A DNA stretch of 64,000 bases, taken from NCBI GenBank assembly GCA_029844215.1, contig CM056733.1, positions 66,059,794-66,123,793 on the forward strand. Direction: 5' to 3'. Positions within the stretch are counted from its first letter, which is position 1; every line of letters begins with the position of its first letter. Shown piece after piece: positions 9,706-20,488 of the stretch. Below the pieces are notes generated by a model. It did no database searches. It saw only the letters and a program-made list of their open reading frames with translations, and was not told where the DNA came from. The position numbers were made by a program, and so were the translations under genes. Source of the stretch: Przewalskia tangutica (lineage: Eukaryota; Streptophyta; Magnoliopsida; Solanales; Solanaceae).

Positions 9706-12700
9706 ATGGTAATTGATATGAATGATCTGTGTGCAATGCCGTCGGAGTGCAATTTGGTTGGAAATCCAAAGGAGTGGTGGCTCGATTCTGGTGCCACTCG
9801 ACATGTTTGCGCTGCAAAAAAAGCATTTGAAACCTATGCTCTCGCTGGACCCGAAGAGGTACTGTTTATGGGAAATAATGCAACAGCCAAGGTTGAAGGA
9901 TATGGAAAGATACTTCTGAAGATGACTTCCGACAAGGTCCTGACTCTCAACAATGTTCTGCACCTTCCAACAATTCGGAAGAATTTAGTTTCAGCCGGAC
10001 TACTCGTCAAGAACGGGTTTAAGTGCGTGTTGGTTAGTGAGAAAATTGTAATTAGTAAGAATGACATGTTCATAGGAAAGAGTTACCTCACCGAGGGCCT
10101 TTTCAAACTCAATGTAATGATTGTTGACAGTATTAATGAAAATTCAGCTTCGTCTTACTTATTGGAGTCAAATGATTTATGGCATGTTCGTTTAGGACAT
10201 GTTAATTACAAAACCTTGCGAAAATTGATTAATTTAAAAGTATTGCCTAAATTCGAGTGTAACAAATCAAAATGTGAAATTTGTGTTGAATCTAAGTTTG
10301 TTAAACATCCATATATAAGTCTATTGATAGGAATTCAAATCCTTTAGACTTAATTCACACATATATATGTGATATGAAGTCAATACCATCTCGTGGTGGG
10401 AAAAAATATTTTATAACTTTCATTGACGATTGCACTCGATACTGTTATGTGTATTTGCTTAATAGTAAGGATGAAACAATTAATGCATTTAAGAAATACA
10501 AGAACGAAGTGGAAAATCAATTGAATACAAAGATCAAAATGATTAGAAGTGATAGGGTGGAGAGTACGAATCTCCTTTTGCAGAGACATGTTTGAAATAT
10601 GGAATTATTCATCAAACTACTTCCCCTTACACACCACAATCAAATGGAATTGCGGAAAGGAAAAACTGAACATTAAAGGAAATGATGAATGTCTCACTAA
10701 TTAGTTCCGGTTTACAGCATAGATTGTGGGGGGAAGCTATCCTTACAACTAATCGAATACTCAACAGAGTACCCCACAACAAAACACAATCTATTCCATA
10801 TGATCTATGGAAAGGAAGAAAAATTAACTTGAAATATTTCAAAGTGTGGGGGTGTTTAGCGAAGGTCCAAGTCCCTTTGCCCAAAAGGGTAAAAATCGGA
10901 CCAAAAATCGTGGATTGTGTTTTTATTGGCTATGCTACAAACAGCAAAACTTGTCAGTTTTTGGTTAACAAATCGGACAATCCCGAAATTCATGTTAATA
11001 CGATAATTGAATCAGATAATGCTGAATTCTTTGAAAACATCTATCCGTATAAAACTGAATGTGAGTCGTCAAGTGAAAGATCTAAACGACCGCGGGAAGA
11101 ATCAAATGAAAGTATACCAATCAAAGAGGATCCAAGGCATAGCAAACGTCAAAAGACATCTACTTCCTTTGGACCAGATTTTATAACATTCTTGCTTGAA
11201 AATGAGCCCCAAACATTTAAAGCAGCAATGTCATCTTCTGATTCAACATTTTGGAAAGAAGCAGTCAATAGTGAGATTGAATCAATTTTAAACAACCATA
11301 CATGTGAATTAGTTGATCTTTCTTCTGGAAATAAACCTTTAGGATCAAAATGGATTTTTAAAAGGAAAATGAAAGCTGATGGCACTATTGACAAATATAA
11401 GGCAAGACTTGTGGTCAAAGGTTATAGACAAAAAGAAAGCCTTGATTACTTTGACACATACTCGCCGGTAACAAGAATAACATCTATTCGAGTGTTAGTG
11501 GCACTGACGGTCGTATATGGTCTTGAAATCCATCAAATGGATGTCAAGACAACTTTCTTAAATGGAGAATTGGAGGAATAAATTTACATGGAACAACCTG
11601 AGGGTTTTGTGGTTCTTGGTAAAGAAAGGAAAGTGTGCAGACTTGTTAAGTCACTTTATGGACTTAAACAAGCACCCAAACAATGACATGCAAAATTTGA
11701 CCAAACAATGTTGGCAAATGGATTTAAGATTAATAAGTGTGACAAATGTGTATACATTAAAAATACTCCAAATCATAAAGTCATTGTTTGTTTGTATGTT
11801 GATGACATGTTGATAATGAGTAAAGATATTGTCGATGTAAATGCTACAAAGCGTATGCTCGCTAGCAAATTTGACATTAAAAGACTTAGGGGTTGCTGAT
11901 TTGATCTTAGGAATTAGGATCCATAAAACTCCACAAGGTCTAGCATTATCACAGTCACATTATATTGAAAAAATACTTGACAAGTTTAAGTATTTAAATT
12001 TCAATGTTGCAAAGACTCCAATTGATGTAAGTTTTGCACTTCAAAAGAATGAAGGTGAAAGTGACTCACAATTGGACTTTACACGAGCTTTGGAAAGTTT
12101 GATGTATATTATGAATTGTACACGACCAGATATAGCATGTGCTATAAGCAAGCTGAGTCGATTCACGAGTAATCCCAATCAAACTCATTGGATGGCAATG
12201 AAACGAGTCTTGAGATATTTACAACACATCCAAAACTATGCTTTGCATTATAATAAATATCATGCAGTACTTGAGGGATATAGTGATGCAAATTGGATCG
12301 CCGAATCGTTTGAAGTTAAATCCACGAGTGAATATGCTTTCACCGTTGGTGGATGAGCAGTGTCTTGAAAATCATCAAAACAGACATGCGTCGCCCGCTC
12401 TACAATGGAATCATAATTTATAGCTTTAGACAAGGCCGGTGAAAAAGCTGAATGGCTCCGTAATTTCTTAGAAGATATTCCATTCTGTCCAAAACCTTTG
12501 GCTCCTATATGTATACATTGTGACAGTCAAGCATCAATAGGTAGGGCATGGAGCGTAATGTATAACGGAAAATCTCGTCACATACAACGGAGACACAATA
12601 CTGTTAGACAACTCCTCTCTAGTGGCGTTATCACCATTGATTATGTAAAGTCAAGAGATAACGTAGCGGATCCGCTTACAAAAGGCTTATCTAGAGAGGG

Positions 12701-12770
12701 AGTTAGTAGATCATCAATGGGAATGGGGTTAAGGCCAAGGATAAGTCATCATGGCGGTAACTCTACCTAG
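9706..12770 (+). pseudogene. Ty1/copia pol (protease-integrase-RT-RNase H), unit 1, broken
   Basis: Order as in Ty1/copia. Protease has WWLDSGATRHVC (9775-9810). The GAG-pre-integrase zinc region has WHVRLGHVNYKTL and CEICVESK (10180-10290). The integrase core starts FITFIDDCTRY (10410) and includes GIAERKN (10650). RT has GSKWIFKRKM, IHQMDVKTTFLNGE and an intact YVDD at 11795-11806. RNase H has YSDANW (12280), DSQASIG (12520) and ADPLTKGL (12670). Lesions: a 2-base insertion near 10314, a 1-base loss near 10555, TAA at 11579-11581, TGA at 11684-11686, a frameshift near 11880 and others. The TAA and TGA are also in unit 2. It resembles the TNT1-94/Tork-like group; exact lineage unsure. It cannot make a full polyprotein and has no gag. 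Confidence 0.9.
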
Positions 12771-13348
12771 CAGACTGGAGATCCCAAGAGCTAGGTTCAA
12801 GGAGATCAAACAAAGTTGTTACTGATGGTTCAACATTGTCAAATAACTCAACTCATTCTCGGATGAAGACAATGTTCAGAAATAAGGATAAGACTTTATG
12901 GCTTGTTAATGAGTTAATAAAGCATTAAGGGTTTTTAATGGTTATCTAAATCTGGCAATGTATGACCAGATAATGTGGCTATAGGACCACATGTTTATAA
13001 ATCACCTATGTGAGTGTTAAGTGTAAGCCACTTTAAAGGGGAATGACGGTAAATGCCCATTCTCTATGCACTCATGAGACTAGGCGGTGTTCATGGCTGA
13101 AACGAACACAACCGTGAGAAACATAAATGGTTGAGGGTTGATTGTGTGTCTTATGTTGTCTAGGTATACAACAAAGTTCGACGGTTCAAAGATATCAAAT
13201 CTACCGATTGATAGAGTATATCCGATATAAGTTAACTACGAAAAGTTTAAAGGGAAACCTACTTATCGGATGCGATCAATTCTGCCAGATATCACACTCG
13301 TCCGTACATTCTTTTATCTTATAGCCATTCCCCATTCATGTGGGGGAT
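12771..13348 (+). other. copia unit 1 3' untranslated region and polypurine tract
   Basis: About 580 non-coding bases between the end of RNase H and LTR2, collinear with 18094-18673. It ends in CATGTGGGGGAT, the plus-strand primer expected just before an LTR. Small open frames here have no recognisable features. Confidence 0.75.
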
Positions 13349-14177
13349 TGTTGGGTTTTGATAATGGTGAATGGAAAATGATAGGATGAAAATTAAAGGG
13401 AGTAAAATGTTCTTTTGTCCCACATCGGAAAAAGAGAAGGAAAGAGAGATGTATATATTACATTACACATTCTCTAGTTGCTAAAAGGGTTGAGAGGGCA
13501 AGGACCCCTCGCGCCGTCGTGGTCGCTCGCTCGTCTCGGCTTCGGCTTTGGATTTGGATTTGGATTTATCAAAAGATAATCTTTTTGGACAAACTTTTCT
13601 TTAATTAATTAATTATTTAATTAAAATAAATCCAAACGGATCAACCCAAGACCCGCGATCGACCCGTCCGGTTTAAGTCCTTTTTCCCCCCGAATTTCCC
13701 TCCAAAAATTTGGTGACTATTCTGAATGGTTGCAAACATTCAAAAATGGTACCTCCAAAACTTATAAATTCTTGATTTGTTCCAAGAATTTATTCACTGA
13801 TTCTAATACGAATTTCTCTACAATTCGAAAATTTATTCTTATTCATTCTGTGTGATATCTTTGTAGTTGAGTGGTTATTTGCTCTGAATTTGGAGTACTA
13901 CTATTCTGGTAAGATAATCGTTCTATCCTGCGAGACGATATTCCATTAACCTCGAGTACTGTGAGGGGAATAATTTCCTTAAGGACACACTTTGAACTAA
14001 GTGGGCTCGATTATATTTTGAAATTATTTTCCAAAACAGATTATGTTTCGTCTACTGTTTTTCTTGATTAATTTACTGTTAAGTAATTTCTATAATGTGT
14101 AATCTGCTTTTTACCAAGTGTTTAAACAAATTATACTGAAATATTATTTTGGCCATATACAAATTATTATACCAACA
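13349..14177 (+). repeat. copia array LTR2 (middle, shared)
   Basis: Begins TGTTGGGTTTTGATAATGG and ends TTATACCAACA. It serves at once as 3' LTR of unit 1 and 5' LTR of unit 2, with no target duplication on either side. Its segment near 13862-13895 (GTAGTTGAGTGGTTATTTGC) differs from the matching block of both outer LTRs. Confidence 0.9.
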
Positions 14178-15057
14178 ATCTTAAGGAAATTATGTTTATT
14201 TTATTTTAATCTGTATTCTGATTTGGAGATTAAAACCAGTGTGGTTTTCTACTCCGTATGAAATTTCATATTCTAACTTGAAGACATAAAAACTTCGTTG
14301 GAATATTAAAGTCCAGGAAAAAGTGTTTTCCAAAAGAAAAAAAAAGGTGTTTCCAGAGGAAAAAAAGTGTTTTTCTTGTATGTTGTTTGGAGACTAAAAT
14401 CTTCGGATTTTCTACTCCGGTTGAGATTAAAGTTTTCATAACTTTCTACTCATTTGGGTACTAGACTTGAAGATATAAAAACTTTATCAAGTGTACAACA
14501 TATAATCTACTGCACTTCGTTTCAAGCAATTTTGACACGGTTTGAAGAAATAAATTTTTTACCGTTGTGTATTATATTTGTTGCTATCAAAATTGATTCG
14601 GTTTGAAGAAATAAAATCTTCACCGTTGTGTATGATATTTGTTGCATGAAATACGTGAAGATTATTTTCAAGGTAGTAAGAATGAATTTGACTTACTCAT
14701 GTGATACTTGTACAACGATTTGAAGAACATAAAAACTTTATCGTTCTATTTAAGGAGATTAAAACTTGTGTAGTTTTCTACTCCATATGAATATTAGTAT
14801 TCTGACTCGAAGATATAAAAGCTTCGTTGGAATACTAAAGTTTCATAATTATACTGCGATTTGAAGAAATAAAATTTTCATCGTTCAAATTACGATTTTA
14901 AGAAATAAAATCTTCATCGTTTAAGTTTCATAATTATACTCCGATTTGAAGAAATAAAATCTTCATCGTTTGAGTCTGTGATTTAATTGCTATTCTGGTT
15001 TTATTAAGTAAAACAGTTTGTCGATTTGACAGTGACAAACAAATAATTGCAATTGAT
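14178..15057 (+). other. copia unit 2 leader with repeated short hairpins, no gag
   Basis: Collinear with the unit 1 leader and with the same GAAGA-n-TCTTC hairpin motifs, plus one extra copy near 14888-14915. Again there is no gag between LTR and protease, so the gag loss predates the duplication or is a family trait. Confidence 0.7.
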
Positions 15058-18000
15058 ATGAATGATCTGTGTGCAATGCTGTCGGAGTGCAATTTGGATC
15101 CAACGGAGTGGTGGCTTGATTCTGGTGCCACTCGACATGTTTGCGCTGCAAAAGAAGCATTTGCAACCTATGCTCCCGCTGGACCCGAAGAGGTACTGTT
15201 TATGGGAAATCTTTGCGACGAGGTTGAAGGATATGGGAAGATACTTCTGAAGATGACTTCCGGCAAGGTCCTGACTCTCAACAATGTTCTGCACCTTCCA
15301 ACAATTCGGAAGAATTTAGTTTCAGCCGTACTACTCGTCAAGAACGGGTTTAAGTGCGTGTTGGTTAGTGAGAAAATTGTAATTAGTAAGAATGATATGT
15401 TCATAGGAAAGGGTTACCTCACCGATGGCCTTTTCAAACTCAATGTAATGGTTGTTGACAGTATTAATGAAAATTCAGTTTTGTCTTACTTATTGGAGTC
15501 AAATGATTTATGGCATGCTCGTTTAGGACATGTCAATTACAAAACCTTGCGAAAATTGATTAATTTAAAAGTATTGCCTAAATTCGAGTGTAACAAATCA
15601 AAATGTGAAATTTGTGTTGAATCTAAGTTTGTTAAACATCCATATAAGTCTATTGATAGAAATTCAAATCATTTAGACTTAATTCACACAGATATATGTG
15701 ATATGAAGTCAATACCATCTCGTGGTGTGAAAAAGTATTTTATAACTTTCATTGACGATTGCACTCGATACTGTTATGTGTATTTGCTTAATAGTAAGGA
15801 TGAAGCAATTAATGCATTTAAGCAATACAAGAACGAAGTGGAAAATCAATTGAATAAAAAAATCAAAATGATTATAAGTGATAGGGGTGGAGAGTACGAA
15901 TCTCCTTTTGCAGAGACATGTGTGGAATATGGAATTATTCATCAAACTATTGCCCCTTACACCACAATCAAATGGAATTGCGGAAAGAAAAAATCGAACA
16001 TTAAAGGAAATGATGAATGCCTTACTAATTAGTTCCGGTTTACAGCAGAGCTTGTGGGGGGAAACTATCCTTTCAGCTAATCGAATACTCAACAGAGTAC
16101 CCCACAACAAAACACAATCTATTTCATATGATCTATGGAAATGAAGAAAACCCAACTTGAAATATTTCAAAGTGTGGGGTGTTTTGCGAAGGTCCAAGTT
16201 CCTTTGCCCAAAAGGGTAAAAATCGGACAAAAAACTGTGGATTGTGTTTTTATTGGCTATGCTACAAACAGCAAAGCTTGTCGGTTTTTGGTTCACAAAT
16301 CGGACAATCCCGAAATTCATGTTAATACGGTAATTGAATCAGATAATGTTGAATTCTTCGAAAACATCTATCCGTATAAAACTGAATGTGAGTCGTCAAG
16401 TGAAAGATCTAAACGACCGCGGGAAGAACCAAAGGAAATTATACCAAGCAAAGAGGATCCAAGGCGTAGCAAACGTCAAAAGTCATTTACTTCTTTGGAC
16501 CAGATTTTATAACATTCTTGCTTGAAAATGAGCCTCAAACATTTAAAGCAGCAATGTCATCTTCTGATTCAACATTTTGGAAAGAAGCAGTCAATAGTGA
16601 GATTGAATCAATTTTAAACAACCATACATGGGAATTAGTTGATCTTCCTCCTGGAAATAAACCTTTAGGATCAAAATGAATTTTTAAAAGGAAAATGAAA
16701 GCTGATGGCACTATTGACAAATATAAGGCAAGACTTGTGGTCAAGGGTTATAGACAAAAAGAAGGCCTTGATTACTTTGACACATACTCACCGGTAACAA
16801 GAATAACATCTATTCGAGTGTTAGTGGCACTGACGCCCGTATATGGTCTTGAAATCCATCAAATGGATGTCAAGACAGCTTTCTTAAATGGAGAAATGGA
16901 GGAATAAATTTACATGGAACAACCTGAGGGTTTTGTGGTTCTTGGTAAAGAAAGGAAAGTGTGCAGACTTGTTAAGTCACTTTATGGACTTAAACAAGCA
17001 GCCAAACAATGACATGCAAAATTTGACCATACAATATTGGCGAATGGATTTAAGATTAATAAGTGTGACAAATGTGTTTACATTCAAAATACTCCAAATC
17101 ACGAAGTCATTGTTTGTTTGTATGTTTATGACATGTTGATAATGAGTAAAGATATTGTCGATGTAAATGCTACGAAGCGTATGTTCGCTAGCAAATTTGA
17201 CATGAAAGAGTTAGGGGTTGCTGATTTGATCTTAGGAATTTGGATCCATAAATTCCACAAGGTCTAGCATTATCACAGTCACATTATATTGAAAAAATAC
17301 TTGACAAGTTTAAGTATTTAAATTTCAATGTTGCAAAGACTCCAATTGATGTAAGTTTTGCACTTCAAAAGAATGAAGGTGAAAGTAACTCACAATTGGA
17401 CTTTGCACGAGCTTTGAGAAGTTTGATGTATATTATGAATTGTACACGACCAGATATAGCATGTGCTATAAACAAGCTGAGTCGATTCACGAGTAATCCC
17501 AATCAAACGCATTGGATGGCAATGAAATGAGTTTTGGGATATTTACAACACACCCAAAACTATGTTTTGCATTATAATAAATATCCTGCAGTATTTTAGG
17601 GATATAGTGATGCAAATTGGATCACCGGATCGTTTGAAGTTAAATCCACTAGTGGATTTGTTTTCACCGTTGGTGGAGGAGCAGTGTCTTGGAAATCATC
17701 AAAACAGACATGCATCGCCCATTTCTGATGGAATCAGAATTTATAGCTTTAGACAAGGCCGGTGAAGAAGCTGAATGGCTCCGGAATTTCTTAGAAGATA
17801 TTCCATCCTGGCCCAAACCTTTGGCTCCTATATGTATACATTGTGACAGTCAAGCATCAATAGGTAGGGAAAGGAGCGTAATGTATAACGAAAAATCTCG
17901 TCACATACGACGGAGACACAATACCGTTAGACAACTCCTCTCTAGTGGTGTTATCACAATTGATTATGTAAAGTCAAGAGATAACGTGGCGGATCCGCTT

Positions 18001-18093
18001 ACAAAAGGCTTATCTAGAGAGGGAGTTTGTAGATCATCAATGGGAATGGGGTTAAGGCCAAGGACAAGTCATCATGGCGGTAACTCTACCTAG
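15058..18093 (+). pseudogene. Ty1/copia pol, unit 2, broken
   Basis: Same domain order as unit 1. The protease to mid-integrase frame is open from 15058 to 16032, with WWLDSGATRHVC, WHARLGHVNYKTL, FITFIDDCTRY and ISDRGGEY. Lesions: a 2-base loss near 15965 in the integrase, a frame break near 16140, a stop in place of W in the RT (GSK-stop-IFKRKM near 16678), the shared TAA at 16905-16907 and TGA at 17010-17012, and further stops near 17528 and 17598. The RT motif reads YVYD at 17121-17132, so a catalytic aspartate is lost. The RNase H end is intact to 18093 (KSRDNVADPLTKGL). Upstream LTR and leader are shared in layout with unit 1. Confidence 0.9.
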
Positions 18094-18673
18094 CAGACTG
18101 GAGATCCCAAGAGCTAGGTTCAAGGAGATCAAACAAAGTTGTGACTGACGGTTCAACATTGTCAAATAACTCAACTCATTCTGGGATGAAGACAATGTTC
18201 AGAAATAAGGATAAGACTTTATGGCTTGTTAATAAGTTAATAAAGCATTAAGGTTTTTTAATGGTTATCTAAATCTGGCAATGTATGACCAGATAATGTG
18301 GCTATAGGACCACATGTTTATAAATCACCTATGTGAGTGTTAAGTGTAAGCCGCTTTAAAGGGGAATGACAGTAAAAGCCCATTCTCTATGCACTCATGA
18401 GACCAGACGGTGTTCATGGCTGAAACGAACACAACCGTGAGAAGCATAAACGGTTGAGGGTTGATTGTGTGTCTTATGTTATCTAGGTATACAACAAAGT
18501 TCGACGGTTCAAAGATATCAAATCTACCGATTGATCGAGTATATCCGATATAAGTTCACTACGAAAAGTTCAAAGGGAAACCTACTTATCCAGATGCAGT
18601 CAATTCTCCCTTATATATCACACTAGTCCGTACATTCTTTTATCTTATAGCCATTTCCATTTATGTGGGGGAT
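18094..18673 (+). other. copia unit 2 3' untranslated region and polypurine tract
   Basis: Collinear with 12771-13348. Ends TTTATGTGGGGGAT just before LTR3. No coding features recognised. Confidence 0.7.
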
Positions 18674-19482
18674 TGTTGGGTTTTGATATTGGTGAATGGG
18701 AAATGATGGATGAAAATTAAAGGGAGTAAAAGACTCTTTTGTTCCACATCGAAAAATGAGAAGGAAAGAGAGGTGTATATATTACATTACACCTTTTCTA
18801 GTTGCTAAAAGGGTTGAGAGGGCAATGACCCCTCGCGCCGTCATCGTCGCTCGCTCGGCTCGGCTTCGACTGTGGATTTGGATTTATCAAAAGATAATCT
18901 TTTTGGAAAAAAATTTCTTTAATTAATTAATTAATTATTTAATTAAAATAAATCCAAACGGATCGACCCAAGGCCCGCGACCGACCCGTCCGGTTTAAGT
19001 CTTTTTTTTTTTCGAATTTTCCTCATAAAATTTGGTGACTATTTTGAATGGTTGCAAACATTCAGAAATGGTACCTCCAAAACCTATAAATTCTTGATTT
19101 GTTCCAAGAATTTATTCACTGATTCTAATACGAATTTCTCTACAATTCGAAAATTCATTCTGTGTGATATACTGTCGTTGAGTGATTCGCTGCTACCGGA
19201 ATTTGGAGTACTACTATTCTGGTAAGATAATCGTTCTATCTTGGGAGGCGATATTCCATTAACCTCGAGTACTGTGAGGAAAATAATTTCCTTAAGGACA
19301 CACTTTGAACTAAGTAGACTCGATTATATTTTGAAATTATTTTCCAAAACATATTATGTTTCGTCTACTGTTTTTCTTGATTAATTTACTGTTAAGTAAT
19401 TTCTATACTGTGTAATCTGCTTTTTACTAAGTATTTAAAGTTGAAACATTATTTTGGCCATATACAGATTATTATACCAACA
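18674..19482 (+). repeat. copia array LTR3
   Basis: Begins TGTTGGGTTTTGATATTGG and ends TTATACCAACA at 19482, directly followed by TTTGT. Shares CTGCTACCGGAATTTG with LTR1 and lacks the TTATTCATTC stretch found in LTR1 and LTR2 near the same spot. A short deletion near 19438 removes part of the TTTAAACAGATTGTG block. Confidence 0.9.
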
Positions 19483-19487
19483 TTTGT
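19483..19487 (+). other. target-site duplication TTTGT, right copy
   Basis: Matches 8050-8054. With both copies reduced to one, the minus-strand LINE frame reads on without a shift across the site. Confidence 0.85.
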
Positions 19488-20150
19488 ATCAATCTAGAAA
19501 TTTATGAAATTTCTCACTTCACAATCTTACACATTGTCACTGGTAGATATGTCTTCGGGATCATTAATGGCATTAAAATCTCCCATTAGTAGCCGAGGGT
19601 CCTGTACATTAGCTGAAATTAATCTCTGCTCCCACAACTCCCTTCTCGCCTCTATTGTATGTAAGCCGTAGAATGCTGCAAAGTGAAATCAACCAGTTTG
19701 GATTCTAAGTCTACGATAAATAAATTGATCATGTATGACAAACTCATCAAAGCTAACAATATTAGGATTCAATATCAACCAGATTCTGCATCTATCATAA
19801 TTACTGTAGTTTGATGTCCAACTCCATCCAGGGATCACCCATTTTATCATATCCTCAGGATACTGCTTATACTATATACTTCATGTTCATATATGAACTA
19901 CTTGAGCTCTTTTTGTATATACTTTCTATTGAACCCTCTTACGTTCCAAGCGAGCAACTTCATTGTTGAATATTAGGAGGTTGATGCCCTATAGTAGCTT
20001 CTGTACCGCTACATTGCCCTCCCTCAGTCTGAACATTAATTTCCCTTAATGCACCATCCTGCTTCATCAATGGAGTGAGTCCATTTTTTGCAATCAGCCC
20101 TCCTTTAGCAGGGCTAACTGGCACAAACTTAGCAATAATTTTCTTTGTCA
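19488..20150 (-). pseudogene. L1-type LINE, ORF1 tail and start of ORF2 endonuclease
   Basis: On the minus strand ORF2 starts at 19963 with MKLLAWNVRGFNRKYIQKEL, the classic start of a plant L1 APE endonuclease, but meets TAG eight codons later. Further on, GDFNAINDPEDISTSDN (near 19590-19540) is the metal-binding GDFN motif. Frameshifts and stops lie between. Upstream of 19963 a frame ends GHQPPNIQQ, plausibly the end of ORF1; this part is weaker. The gene continues at 8049 on the far side of the copia array. The right edge abuts Ty3 RNase H sequence near 20150. Confidence 0.85.
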
Positions 20151-20488
20151 CATTCTGCCCTGCTGCATCAACACACAACCTAATCCAATACCTGAAGCAT
20201 CTCAATAACTAACACACCCATCTAGTCTCTCAGGAAGAGTTAGAACTGGAGCCGTAGTCGAGTTATTCTCACAAGCATCGGTCCACTGGAACTTCGCTGC
20301 CTTCTGAATTAGCCTAGTCAAAGGTGCTGAAATCGAGACAAACTTCTCTACAAACCTCCTATAATACCCTGCTAGCCCCATAAAATTATGTACCTCAGTA
20401 GGTATAGTAGGTCTGGGCCAAGTCTTCACTGCCTCAATCTTCTGTGTATCCATCCGAATACCATCCGCTCTAATAATATGCCCCTGTT
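20151..20488 (-). pseudogene. Ty3/gypsy RT-RNase H fragment
   Basis: Minus strand reads RADGIRMDTQKIEAVKTWP, then FMGLAGYYRRFVEKF, SAPLTRLIQKAAKFQWTDAC, APVLTLPE and, after a stop, DASGIGLGCVLMQQGRM. These are the RT thumb/connection and the start of RNase H (first catalytic Asp in DASG) of the Tekay/Del-like lineage. It is cut at both ends: the RT fingers and palm are missing upstream of 20488 and the frame is replaced by LINE sequence at about 20150. It belongs with the PBS at 22021 and LTR at 22039. Confidence 0.9.

Larger units (their letters stand above)
8055..19482 (+). mobile_element. tandem Ty1/copia array: LTR-internal-LTR-internal-LTR
   Basis: Three LTRs of about 810-830 bp (8055-8871, 13349-14177, 18674-19482) alternate with two internal regions of about 4.5 kb that are collinear along their whole length. 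The array is bounded by TG and CA and by one TTTGT duplication. Each internal region has leader, protease, integrase, RT and RNase H but no gag. The polypurine sequence TGTGGGGGAT precedes LTR2 and LTR3. It is inserted in a LINE ORF2 in opposite orientation. Such arrays can arise by unequal LTR-LTR exchange or by integration of a multimeric cDNA. Confidence 0.9.
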
